From Candidatus Gastranaerophilales bacterium (GTDB lineage Bacteria; Cyanobacteriota; Vampirovibrionia; Gastranaerophilales; Gastranaerophilaceae), in assembly GCA_944324385.1 (NCBI GenBank), contig CALUWD010000003.1, forward strand, positions 44,010 through 108,009: DNA of 64,000 nt, given 5' to 3'. The position numbers and the translations under genes were made by a program. Below, piece by piece: positions 16,374-24,779 of the stretch. Numbering within the stretch: the first letter of the stretch is position 1; every line of letters begins with the position of its first letter. Below the pieces are notes generated by a model. It worked only from the letters and a program-made list of their open reading frames with translations. It had not been told where the DNA came from and did not search any database.

Positions 16374-16439
16374 AAAATTATTTTACTATAAACATGTTTT
16401 TGATAAAATTAAAAACGGTTCACAAAGGAGTTCAAGAAA

Positions 16440-16955
16440 ATGGATGATATAAAAAAGATGATAAGAGATGTTCCTGATTTTCCAAAAAAAGGGATAATTT
16501 TTAGGGACATAACAACTGCCGTAAAAGATGCGAAAACTATGCAAAAAATCGTTGATTTAATGGCAGATGAATATAAAAATGAAAAAATTGACTATGTTGC
16601 AGGAATTGAATCTCGCGGCTTTATTTTTGGCATGCCAATTGCGTATAAGTTAGGCTGCGGTTTTATTCCGATTAGAAAACCCGGAAAATTGCCTGCTGAA
16701 ACTATCTCTCAAGAATATTCTCTTGAATATGGCACTGATAAAATTGAAATGCACAAAGATGCCCTTAAAAAAGGTGATAGAGTACTGATAGTTGATGATT
16801 TGCTTGCAACAGGCGGTACTGCAGCAGCAGCTGTGAAACTTGTGCAAAGTGTAGCAGATGTGGCAGGCATTGCTTTTGTAATTGAGTTAAGTGATTTAGA
16901 AGGCAGGAAAAAGCTCCCTGAAAATACAAAAGTGACTTCACTTGTAAAATACTAA
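16440..16955 (+). CDS. apt: Adenine phosphoribosyltransferase
   Basis: 171 residues, the standard size. Salvages adenine to AMP using PRPP. Starts '[19 protein letters not shown]' with 'FRDIT' and '[10 protein letters not shown]', and carries the PRPP-binding loop '[14 protein letters not shown]' (about residues 119-132). AAAGGAG sits nine bases before the ATG. Divergent from prfB across 66 bases, so the two promoters share this gap. purA at 23426 is the next purine gene. Confidence 0.96.
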   Translation: MDDIKKMIRDVPDFPKKGIIFRDITTAVKDAKTMQKIVDLMADEYKNEKIDYVAGIESRGFIFGMPIAYKLGCGFIPIRKPGKLPAETISQEYSLEYGTDKIEMHKDALKKGDRVLIVDDLLATGGTAAAAVKLVQSVADVAGIAFVIELSDLEGRKKLPENTKVTSLVKY

Positions 16956-16979
16956 ATTCCCGTTAAAAAATAAATAGAG

Positions 16980-16985
16980 TATAAT
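16980..16985 (+). promoter_or_regulatory. -10 hexamer TATAAT six bases before flhB ATG
   Basis: Consensus TATAAT, then TAAACT, then the ATG at 16992. No -35 of note and no Shine-Dalgarno, so a leaderless flhB mRNA is expected. Confidence 0.55.
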
Positions 16986-16991
16986 TAAACT

Positions 16992-18095
16992 ATGGCTGAT
17001 GAAGATAAGCAGTTTGAGGCTTCGCAGCAGAAGCTGAACAAAGCGCGCAAAGAAGGTCAGGTTGTGAAATCTAAAGATTTTTCAACCGCGCTTGCGCTTA
17101 TTGTTATGTTTAGCGGTATATATGCTCTTGCGCCTTTTATCTGGTCGCAAATTTCAGGACTTTTTACTTTGATTTACGAGCAAATACCAAATGCCCATGT
17201 TGAAAAAATAGGGTATTCTTATTTGCTTTTTACAACGCTTGTCCCAACTATTTTAATAATAGGCCCAATTCTTTTGCTTGCCTGGTTTATGGGAATTGTA
17301 GGGGATTTAATTCAGGTTGGCCCATTATTTACAATGACTCCACTTGCGCCAAAGTTTGACAAATTAAACCCTACAAAATATTTTAAAAATCTTATGAGCC
17401 CAAAAACTTTATTTGAGCTTGTTAAAAACATTGTAAAAGTTGCAATACTTGGCATTGTCGGCTATATGGTTTATATGGAGCATTTTGAAAGTATTATCAT
17501 GCTTGCTGCTATTGATAACCAGTTTGCAGTTTTAATACAGTTTGGTAAACTAGTTGTAGATTTCGTTGTAAAGGCAAGTATTGCTTTTTTAATTATTGCG
17601 GCTGCTGATTATGGTGTTACAAAGTGGAAATTTTTGCAAGATCAGAAAATGTCTTTTAAAGAGGTAAAAGATGAGTATAAAAACACAGAAGGTGATCCAC
17701 ATGTTAAGGCAGCTCTAAGGCAAAGGCGTCAACAACTTTTACAAAAAAAGATGATGGATGCAGTCCCGGATGCGGATTTTGTTGTAACTAACCCAACTCA
17801 TATTGCTTGCGCCCTTAAGTATGACCAAAAGACAATGCAGTCTCCAAAACTTGTTGCAAAAGGTACAGAGCTTTTTGCAAAGAAAATAAAAGAAATAGCA
17901 CAGCACCATGGCGTTCCTGTTATAGAAAATCCTCCTGTTGCAAGGGCAATTTTTAGATTTGTTGAAATTGACCATGAAATACCTCCTGATTTATACAAGG
18001 CTGTTGCTGAAATTCTTATTTTTGTTTACAACCTTAAAAAGAAAAAAACGCAGCCTCCAACATCTGAGGGAACTAATCCTACTGATAAAGTGTAA
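16992..18095 (+). CDS. flhB: Flagellar export switch protein FlhB
   Basis: 367 residues. FlhB sits at the flagellar type III export gate and switches substrate specificity after cutting itself. N-terminus 'FEASQQKLNKARKEGQVVKS' is the FlhB/YscU signature; four membrane helices lie between about residues 30 and 215. The cytoplasmic domain has the autocleavage motif N267-P-T-H270 in 'VVTNPTHIACALKYD', nearly the same position as in E. coli, and then 'HGVPVIENPPVARAIF'. The C-terminal tail is polar. It could be a non-flagellar type III homologue, but the NPTH and length fit flagella and a sigma factor follows 59 bases later. No other flagellar genes are here. Confidence 0.92.
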   Translation: MADEDKQFEASQQKLNKARKEGQVVKSKDFSTALALIVMFSGIYALAPFIWSQISGLFTLIYEQIPNAHVEKIGYSYLLFTTLVPTILIIGPILLLAWFMGIVGDLIQVGPLFTMTPLAPKFDKLNPTKYFKNLMSPKTLFELVKNIVKVAILGIVGYMVYMEHFESIIMLAAIDNQFAVLIQFGKLVVDFVVKASIAFLIIAAADYGVTKWKFLQDQKMSFKEVKDEYKNTEGDPHVKAALRQRRQQLLQKKMMDAVPDADFVVTNPTHIACALKYDQKTMQSPKLVAKGTELFAKKIKEIAQHHGVPVIENPPVARAIFRFVEIDHEIPPDLYKAVAEILIFVYNLKKKKTQPPTSEGTNPTDKV

Positions 18096-18154
18096 TATTT
18101 GCATTTAAAGCTAAAAGATAGTAAAATTTTTATATAAAAATGTAATCAGGAAAA

Positions 18155-18832
18155 ATGGCAGCAACATTGCAATCAAATCTTAATGACTACATAGATATAA
18201 TTCAGAAAGTAGCACGGGTAGAATACAGGCGGATACCATCGCATATGGTGGAATGCGAGGAGCTTGTTTCTATCGGTATTATTGCAATACAGGCTCTTAT
18301 AAAAAATAAAACGCCGGAACAGTTACAAAGGTATAATACCTCATACATTGCAACTGCAGTAAGGTGGGCAATTAGAAATGAGTTAAGAAACCGCTATAAG
18401 TGGTATACCCTAAAACATAAAAAAGAAGAAGGTGATGAGGAGGATGGCGAAGAGTATTCAAATGATAACTCAAGTCTTGATGTTTCTCCTACAAAAGTTC
18501 GTGAAGCAATTTATGAAACAATTTTGTCTATTGATTCGATAGCTGCAGCATCTTCTGATAATGATTCACCGTTTGATTTTATAAAAGATACATCAGCTAC
18601 CCCTGACGAGAAGGCTGAAATATCAGAGTTGGGTAAAATTATAAGAGAAGCAATTGCAACACTACCTCAAAAAGACAGAACAATTGTAGAATACAGATTT
18701 TACAGAAATATGCAAGTTAAGCAAATTGCAGCTCAAGTTGGTTTATCTAGTTCAAGAATAACGCGTATAGTTCAGGCATCGCTGAATACCGTGCGAGAGT
18801 ACCTGCAAAAGCGCGGTTTAACAAGTTATTAA
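18155..18832 (+). CDS. Sigma-70 family alternative sigma factor (FliA/group 3-like)
   Basis: 225 residues. Region 2 lies at about residues 15-95 ('IPSHMVECEELVSIGIIAI', 'YIATAVRWAIRNELRNRY'), an acidic linker at about 90-110, and region 4 at about 165-225: 'LPQKDRTIVEYRFYRNMQVK' plus the helix-turn-helix 'QIAAQVGLSSSRITRIVQAS'. The layout (regions 2 and 4, no region 1.1, small size) fits a group 3 sigma. Adjacency to flhB suggests control of flagellar genes, which is inference. CAGGA three bases before ATG is a tight Shine-Dalgarno. Confidence 0.8.
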   Translation: MAATLQSNLNDYIDIIQKVARVEYRRIPSHMVECEELVSIGIIAIQALIKNKTPEQLQRYNTSYIATAVRWAIRNELRNRYKWYTLKHKKEEGDEEDGEEYSNDNSSLDVSPTKVREAIYETILSIDSIAAASSDNDSPFDFIKDTSATPDEKAEISELGKIIREAIATLPQKDRTIVEYRFYRNMQVKQIAAQVGLSSSRITRIVQASLNTVREYLQKRGLTSY

Positions 18833-18865
18833 AAGTTAATATTATTTGGGAAGAAAGGTTGATTA

Positions 18866-20755
18866 ATGTTGTGTAAAGAAAATTTCGCGTTATCGCAAGA
18901 GTATAAAGAAGCAGTTAGCGAAGCATTAAAGGTTTTAGATAAAAAGAACCTTGCGCTTATTTTGCAAGGGGTAAGTTTCCCATCTTCTGATGGTGAAAAC
19001 ACAGGTTTTGGTACATATAACTCTCAAGGCGCAAAAAGAGTTTTTGACTTTATGAGTGGTGTATTTAACGCTTTGCAACTAGGGCCTGCTGGTAAAACAA
19101 AAATTTCTGACCCTTCGCCTTATTGCGGTACAGTTTTTTCTAAAAACCCTCTTTTTATTAATCTTCAAGCCCTTACTACAAGTGAGTGGGAACATTTATT
19201 AAGCGAGTCAACTTTAAAAAACATTGTTGAAAACAACCCTTCAAAAGGTACAAATAGAGCATCTTACGTTTATGCAATTGAAAGATGTGACGCTGCAATG
19301 AAAGAAGTTTATGAAAACTTTAAAAAGAAAGCATCTTGGAATTTAAAAAGAAAATTTGATAAATTCAAAAAAGACAACGCTTTTTGGCTTGATAACGACG
19401 CGTTATATGAAGCTTTTTCTCTTGAACACAACAGCGATTATTGGCCTCAATGGCAAAATGAACTTGATAGAAAGCTCTTTTGTGATGTAGATAAAAAAGA
19501 AGCTAAAAAAAGAATTGAAGAAATTTCAAAAAAATACAAAGATGAAATTGAAAAATATAAGCTTGAGCAGTTTATAGTGGCGCAACAGGGCGAAGATACT
19601 CTTAAATATGCTAAAGATAAGGGTATTAAACTTATTGCAGACAGACAAGTTGCCTTTTCTGACAGAGATAATTGGGCATATCAAGCTTTATTTAAAGAAG
19701 GCTGGTCTTTGGGTTGTCCTCCTGATTATTTTTCAAAAGACGGTCAAGCTTGGGGGTTTAGCGTAGTTGATCCTGAAAAACTTTTCAATAAAGACGGTTC
19801 GCTAGGCCCTGCGGGTCAGTTACTGTATAAGCTTTATTTAAAAATGTTTAAAGAAAACCCTGGCGGTGTTAGAATTGACCACACTGTAGGCTTGATTGAC
19901 CCTTGGGTATACAAGCAAGGTGCGCTTCCAAAAGTAGAAGAAGGCGCTGGCAGATTGTATTCTTCTCCTCAGCATGACGAGTTGAAAAAATACTCAATTG
20001 CAACCCTTGATGATATTGATGAAGAATTTGATCCTGATGAAGAAAAATGGATTAAGCAGTTAAACGATGAACAAATTAAACGCTATGGCGCAATGATTGA
20101 AAAAATTGTTATAGCGTCAGCAAAAGAAGCGGGGCTTGATAAAGATGCAATTGTTGCTGAAGACCTAGGTACACTTACATATCCTGTTGAACAAGTTATG
20201 GAAAAATACGGGCTGCAAGGTATGAAGCTTGTGCAGTTTGTAGTGGCAGAGGAAGAGGATCATCCTTATCGCTGTAAAAATATTGTACCAAATTCTTGGG
20301 CAATGGTTGGAACACATGACAATGAACCAATCAGAATGTGGGCTTCAAAAATGGTTAATACCGATAAAATGCACCCACATGTTCGCAATTTAATGGAAGA
20401 TTTATATGCTGAATTTGACGGGCAAGATATGATTCGTCATAAATTATATACAGATGAAAAATTCCTTGCTTTTTCAAAACTTGTTGAAATTTTTGCTTCA
20501 AAAGCTCAAAATCTTCAGATATTCTTTACTGATTTCTTTGGTATAAATGAAGTTTATAATGTTCCGGGAACTTCAGGCGATCCGAACTGGACACTAAGAC
20601 TTCCTGATAATTTTGAAGAATTTTATTTTGAAAAAGTAAAATTAGGCGACGCGCTAAATCTTCCGCTAGCTCTTATGTATGCAATAAAAGCTCGTGGCAG
20701 AGATTTTGCAGCGCAAAATGCAAGTTTAATTGAAAGATTGGAAAAATTAATATAG
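18866..20755 (+). CDS. malQ: 4-alpha-glucanotransferase (amylomaltase, GH77)
   Basis: 629 residues, between the short Thermus (500) and E. coli (694) forms. Moves alpha-1,4-glucan segments between maltodextrins. Catalytic residues visible: nucleophile D338 in 'GGVRIDHTVGLIDPW', acid/base E432 in 'VAEDLGTLT', and transition-state Asp D485 in 'GTHDNEP'. The amylomaltase loop 'DPSPYCGTVFSKNPLFINL' is near residue 80. A lysine-rich helical stretch between about 150 and 250 accounts for the extra length. AAGAAAGG precedes ATG. Probably works with glgA on storage glucan. The next gene starts three bases after its stop. Confidence 0.94.
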   Translation: MLCKENFALSQEYKEAVSEALKVLDKKNLALILQGVSFPSSDGENTGFGTYNSQGAKRVFDFMSGVFNALQLGPAGKTKISDPSPYCGTVFSKNPLFINLQALTTSEWEHLLSESTLKNIVENNPSKGTNRASYVYAIERCDAAMKEVYENFKKKASWNLKRKFDKFKKDNAFWLDNDALYEAFSLEHNSDYWPQWQNELDRKLFCDVDKKEAKKRIEEISKKYKDEIEKYKLEQFIVAQQGEDTLKYAKDKGIKLIADRQVAFSDRDNWAYQALFKEGWSLGCPPDYFSKDGQAWGFSVVDPEKLFNKDGSLGPAGQLLYKLYLKMFKENPGGVRIDHTVGLIDPWVYKQGALPKVEEGAGRLYSSPQHDELKKYSIATLDDIDEEFDPDEEKWIKQLNDEQIKRYGAMIEKIVIASAKEAGLDKDAIVAEDLGTLTYPVEQVMEKYGLQGMKLVQFVVAEEEDHPYRCKNIVPNSWAMVGTHDNEPIRMWASKMVNTDKMHPHVRNLMEDLYAEFDGQDMIRHKLYTDEKFLAFSKLVEIFASKAQNLQIFFTDFFGINEVYNVPGTSGDPNWTLRLPDNFEEFYFEKVKLGDALNLPLALMYAIKARGRDFAAQNASLIERLEKLI

Positions 20756-20758
20756 AAA

Positions 20759-21952
20759 ATGAATTTTAAACAAACTGTCAGGAATTTAGTTTTAATAGTA
20801 TTTTTGATATTTCTAAACGTAATGCCATCAAGTGCATTTTCGTTTAGAAATATGACACTTAATGTTGTTCAGATAAGTGACGTCCATTTGTCTGACAGGG
20901 AAGATACATCATATAAAATGCTCTCATCTTCAAAAGAGCTTTTAGAGGATGCCATAAAAACCGTTAACTCTATTGCAGGTGTAGATTTTGTGATGTTTAC
21001 GGGTGATATGGTTGATATTCCCACACTTGACAGTTATAAAAGCTTTTTTACCATACTTTCTGATTTGAATTATCCTTCGCTAAATACCTTTGGCAATCAT
21101 GACAGTGCGGTGTGCATTTCAGGCAGTGAAGAATGCACAAAAGGGCTTAAAATTCAGGAAGTTTTGGATTTTATAAAAAAGTGTAACAGAAATTATATGT
21201 TTGATAATACCTATTACGCTTTTACGCCTAAAACTGACTATAGGATTGTTGTTTTAGACACTGTAATTAGGGATGAAGTTACATCAAATGGTTACTTGAG
21301 TGATGAACAGCTTGCTTTTTTGGATAACGAGTTAAATAACAATCAAGATAAAGTTGTTGTTATTTTCCAACATCACCCGCCGCTTGAGCCTTTTAAAAGT
21401 GATGACCACTCTATGAAAAATGCAGATAAATATTTGGAGATTTTAAGAAAATACAAAAACCCCATTTTTGTACTTTCAGGTCACTACCACACAACAAAAA
21501 TCGTGAGAGAAAAAAATCTTGTTTTTATAAATACTCCATCACTTGTAACCTATCCAAATGCTTACAGATATATAAAAATTACAAATTACAGAGATAGAAC
21601 AGAATTTAAATCCATATTTTACGAAACAAATTTAAAAGACGTGCAGGAAAGAGCTAAGTTAAGCACAATTGCAGCAACTACTTTTTATGGTTCACATAAA
21701 GACAGAGATGTTTCCTTCATTATGAGAAAACCCTATGTGAAACCGCAAAAGCCTCCTAAAAAAGAAAAAGTTAAAAAAGAGAAAAAACGTAAAAATAGAG
21801 ACGCTCAAGATGAAATTAACCAAGAGGGTGAAAATTTAGACATGCAGGAAAGTAGCAATGTTATTAATCAGCCAATACCCGATGAATTTCCATCAAATGA
21901 TGCTGCTCAAGACCTGCTTGAGGATATGATGCAAAATGAACAACAAATTTAA
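20759..21952 (+). CDS. Calcineurin-like metallophosphoesterase, exported
   Basis: 397 residues. N-terminal signal peptide or anchor (hydrophobic run at about residues 11-25, then 'SSAFS'). The phosphoesterase domain has 'VQISDVHLSD' (D-x-H), 'VMFTGDMVD' (GD), 'TFGNHDS' (GNHD), 'VIFQHHPP' and 'LSGHYHTT' (GHxH), the full set of ligands for two metal ions. The C-terminal ~70 residues are Lys-rich then acidic and look disordered. Substrate unknown. It starts three bases after malQ and overlaps the MBL gene by 17 bases, so malQ-phosphoesterase-MBL-TPR look like one operon. Confidence 0.85.
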   Translation: MNFKQTVRNLVLIVFLIFLNVMPSSAFSFRNMTLNVVQISDVHLSDREDTSYKMLSSSKELLEDAIKTVNSIAGVDFVMFTGDMVDIPTLDSYKSFFTILSDLNYPSLNTFGNHDSAVCISGSEECTKGLKIQEVLDFIKKCNRNYMFDNTYYAFTPKTDYRIVVLDTVIRDEVTSNGYLSDEQLAFLDNELNNNQDKVVVIFQHHPPLEPFKSDDHSMKNADKYLEILRKYKNPIFVLSGHYHTTKIVREKNLVFINTPSLVTYPNAYRYIKITNYRDRTEFKSIFYETNLKDVQERAKLSTIAATTFYGSHKDRDVSFIMRKPYVKPQKPPKKEKVKKEKKRKNRDAQDEINQEGENLDMQESSNVINQPIPDEFPSNDAAQDLLEDMMQNEQQI

Positions 21953-22871
21953 AATAAAATTTAGAGGAGTTAGGGGTTCTTACCCTACTCCAAAGGCAAA
22001 TTTTTTAAAGTATGGGGGTAATACCTCTTGTGTTGAGGTGAAATTAGGCAATAAACTTGTAATACTTGACGCTGGTACAGGTATTGTTGATTTAGGGGTT
22101 GAGCTTGTAAGAGAACATATACTTAGTTCCCCAAATCCAAACGAAAGAGAACCAATTGAAACAACAATTCTTTTAAGTCACGTGCATCAAGACCACATTC
22201 AGGGGTTGCAATTTTTTAAACCTGTTTTTGTTTTAGGTTCAAAAATAAATGTCTTTGGGTTAAATATTAACAACGAAGATTTGAAAGACACCCTAAAAGA
22301 TGTGCTTTTTGATAGGGTTTTTCCTTTGGGCATTGATGATGTTAAATGTTCTTTTAATATTCAAAATTTAAACGATTCAAAAGTTGTTATTATAAAAAAT
22401 AATAACAATGACGCTCAAATTATTGATGTCAGTGATTTTAACCCTTGTGATTACACTAAAGATGATATTATCATTACTTTTTATAAGACTCAAGCACACC
22501 CTAAAAATGGTTGTCTTTGTATAAAAATTTCTTATAATAATAAAGTGTTGGTGTATGCAACTGATAAAGAAAGTTACGTTGGTTCTGATAAAAGATTTAT
22601 AGAGTTTGCCTATGGATGTGATGTTTTAATTCATGACGCCCAATACACTCATCAGGACTATGTTTCACCTGTTGCACCAAAACAAGGTTATGGCCATTCA
22701 ACTTATCAGATGGCGCTAGAGAGTGCAAAGTTATCTAAAGCTAAAAAGGTTTTATTTTTTCACTATGATCCAAATTACGATGATACAACGCTTGATATGC
22801 TTGAGGAAGAATTTTCTAATCCCGAGGGTGGTGTAGATTTTGCAAAAGAAGGTATGGAAGTTATACTGTAA
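21936..22871 (+). CDS. Metallo-beta-lactamase-fold hydrolase (PDE / RNase Z-like subgroup)
   Basis: 311 residues. Opens with 'FRGVRGSYPTPKANFLKYGG' and 'NTSCVEVKLGNKLVILDAGT', then the metal site 'LLSHVHQDHIQG' (HxHxDH), later an Asp in 'VLVYATDKE' and a His in 'VLFFHYDP'. This N-terminal pattern is shared by proteins often annotated as MBL hydrolases related to cyclic-nucleotide phosphodiesterases and tRNase Z. Substrate not predictable. Translation is coupled to the phosphoesterase upstream (17-base overlap) and the TPR gene downstream (32-base overlap). Confidence 0.85.
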   Translation: MNNKFKIKFRGVRGSYPTPKANFLKYGGNTSCVEVKLGNKLVILDAGTGIVDLGVELVREHILSSPNPNEREPIETTILLSHVHQDHIQGLQFFKPVFVLGSKINVFGLNINNEDLKDTLKDVLFDRVFPLGIDDVKCSFNIQNLNDSKVVIIKNNNNDAQIIDVSDFNPCDYTKDDIIITFYKTQAHPKNGCLCIKISYNNKVLVYATDKESYVGSDKRFIEFAYGCDVLIHDAQYTHQDYVSPVAPKQGYGHSTYQMALESAKLSKAKKVLFFHYDPNYDDTTLDMLEEEFSNPEGGVDFAKEGMEVIL

Positions 22872-23433
22872 AATATTACTATTTTTCTTTGTAATTATTT
22901 TTACAGCTTGTGCTGCAAAATGTGAATTAACCCCTGTTGATGCTGCAAGAAACGCAAAAGAACACAATAATCAAGGTGTAATTTTTATGCGCGAGGGCGA
23001 TTATCTTGCTGCAATTAAGGAGTTTAAAATTGCAATAGGGATTAATCCCAACGTTCAGTCTACAAGCGTTTATTATAACAATTTAGGCCAAGCGTATATG
23101 AAAATATACGCAATTAATAAAAATCATCTTTTGCCTATATGGGCACAAAATTGTTTTGAACATGCGCTGACTGGCGACTGTTTGAACTTAACTTATTATA
23201 AAAATCTGGTTAATGCTTATGAGGCGCGTGGTAATTTAAACTCGCGTGCTTCATATCATTTATCTAAAAAGTCTGAAAATCCTTATAATGCAATTGTTGT
23301 TGGTTTAATTTATTTAAAGCAAAATAAAATCGGGGCTGCTATTACCATTTTAGATGATTTTTGTGCGCAAAACCCCGATTTGGTTATTACTTCTGATATT
23401 AAGCGTTTAATAGCTCAAAACGAATTTATTTAA
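22840..23433 (+). CDS. Small TPR lipoprotein
   Basis: 197 residues if TTG 22840 is the start; no in-frame ATG occurs before residue 50, and the frame contains a clear signal sequence from there ('KILLFFFVIIFTAC'). The 'FTAC' could be a lipobox, giving a membrane-anchored lipoprotein. Two or three TPR-like repeats follow ('NNQGVIFMREGDYLAAIKEF', 'VYYNNLGQAYMKI', 'GLIYLKQNKIGAAI'). The start is inside the preceding MBL gene, so it is read by coupling. Its stop overlaps the 3' end of purA on the opposite strand by 8 bases. Confidence 0.7.
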   Translation: MQKKVWKLYCKILLFFFVIIFTACAAKCELTPVDAARNAKEHNNQGVIFMREGDYLAAIKEFKIAIGINPNVQSTSVYYNNLGQAYMKIYAINKNHLLPIWAQNCFEHALTGDCLNLTYYKNLVNAYEARGNLNSRASYHLSKKSENPYNAIVVGLIYLKQNKIGAAITILDDFCAQNPDLVITSDIKRLIAQNEFI

Positions 23434-24715
23434 AAATTGTCTGATCTCTGTTTGGCCCAACGCTTATTATTTTAATTGGAATTTCAAGTATTTCTTCAAG
23501 TTTATTTAAGTACACTTTTGCAGCTTCCGGCAAATCTTCAAATCTTCTGATACCTGAAATATCTGTTTTCCAGCCCTTGAACCTTTCATAAACCGGTTCG
23601 TAATTATAATGTGCTGCTACTTTTGTTGGGTATTGCTTAATTATTTCGCAGGTTTTTTTGTTTTTGTAGCCGGTGCAGAGTTTTATCTCATCAAATGAAT
23701 CAAATACATCCAGCTTTGTAATTGCTGCTGCACTTAAGCCGCCAACAAGCACACTGTATTTTGCAAATACCGCATCAAACCAGCCGCAGCGTCTTGCTCT
23801 GCCTGTTGTTACACCGTATTCAACGCCTATTTGCTGAATTGCTTTGCCTGTTTCATCAGTTAGCTCTGTTATAAAAGGCCCTTCACCAACGCGAGTTGTA
23901 TATGCTTTAAACACGCCAATAACTTCTTCAATTGCTAACGGCCCCATGGATCCGCCAACTGCAGCACCGCCGGCAACAGGGTTTGAGCTTGTAACGTAAG
24001 GATATGTACCATAATCTATATCAAGCATAACGCCTTGTGCGCCTTCGAAAAGAACTGTTTTGTTCTTTTTGGCATCTAAAATTACTTCTTGCCAGTCAAA
24101 GCAAACATATGGTGTAAAAATTTCTTTGTACTCTTTGCAAATTTTTAAAATTTCTTCCTTAGTGTATGTTTTAAGGCCATACACATACTGAAGTTCTCGG
24201 TTTTTCTTGGGTAAAATCACATCAAGTTTATCCGATAAAAGTTTTTCATCAAATAAATCCTCTACCCTTATGCCGACTCTTGCGTATTTATCGGTGTATG
24301 TTGGGCCTATACCTTTTTTTGTAGTACCTATTTTTTTGTCACCTAAATCTGCTTCGCTCCAGCCATCAATTGCTCTATGGTATGGCATGGTAACATGCGC
24401 TAGAGGGCTTATCCTTAAGCTTTTTCTTACCTGATCAAAACTAACACCTTGAGATATTATTTCATCAACTTCCTTTTTAAAATCTTCAGGACAAATTACA
24501 ACTCCTGCGCCCATAAAACAAATTTTATTCGGGTATAGAATGCCTGAGGGAATTAAATGAAATTTGTATTTTTTGCCATTAACTACAACAGTGTGCCCTG
24601 CGTTTGAGCCACCTTGATAACGAATGATGAAATCAGCCTGATGGGCAAGAATGTCAGTAATTTTTGCCTTACCCTCATCGCCGAATTGCGCTCCTACAAC
24701 TACCGTATTTTTCAT
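23426..24715 (-). CDS. purA: Adenylosuccinate synthetase
   Basis: 429 residues from ATG 24715, with GGGAG upstream; the TTG at 24727 is less likely. Joins IMP and aspartate using GTP, first step from IMP to AMP. Signature 'VVVGAQFGDEGKAKITDIL' contains the catalytic Asp and the P-loop-like GDEGK; 'QGGSNAGHTVVV' with the catalytic His follows. 'GIGPTYTDKYARVGIRV', 'FEGAQGVMLDIDYGTYPYVT' and 'TTGRARRCGWFDA' are all present. Full length, no oddities. Convergent with the TPR lipoprotein gene (8-base overlap). Confidence 0.96.
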   Translation of the reverse strand: MKNTVVVGAQFGDEGKAKITDILAHQADFIIRYQGGSNAGHTVVVNGKKYKFHLIPSGILYPNKICFMGAGVVICPEDFKKEVDEIISQGVSFDQVRKSLRISPLAHVTMPYHRAIDGWSEADLGDKKIGTTKKGIGPTYTDKYARVGIRVEDLFDEKLLSDKLDVILPKKNRELQYVYGLKTYTKEEILKICKEYKEIFTPYVCFDWQEVILDAKKNKTVLFEGAQGVMLDIDYGTYPYVTSSNPVAGGAAVGGSMGPLAIEEVIGVFKAYTTRVGEGPFITELTDETGKAIQQIGVEYGVTTGRARRCGWFDAVFAKYSVLVGGLSAAAITKLDVFDSFDEIKLCTGYKNKKTCEIIKQYPTKVAAHYNYEPVYERFKGWKTDISGIRRFEDLPEAAKVYLNKLEEILEIPIKIISVGPNRDQTIFK

Positions 24716-24767
24716 ATTTACTCCCAACTTAATATATATTGCTATTTTAATATAAAATTGTTTATAT

Positions 24768-24773
24768 TAAAAT
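24768..24773 (+). promoter_or_regulatory. -10 hexamer TAAAAT six bases before cysS ATG
   Basis: TAAAAT, six bases (ATGTAT), then ATG 24780. An overlapping TATATT at 24763-24768 lies five bases before the alternative ATG 24774. Neither start has a Shine-Dalgarno, so a leaderless mRNA is likely. Confidence 0.45.
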
Positions 24774-24779
24774 ATGTAT

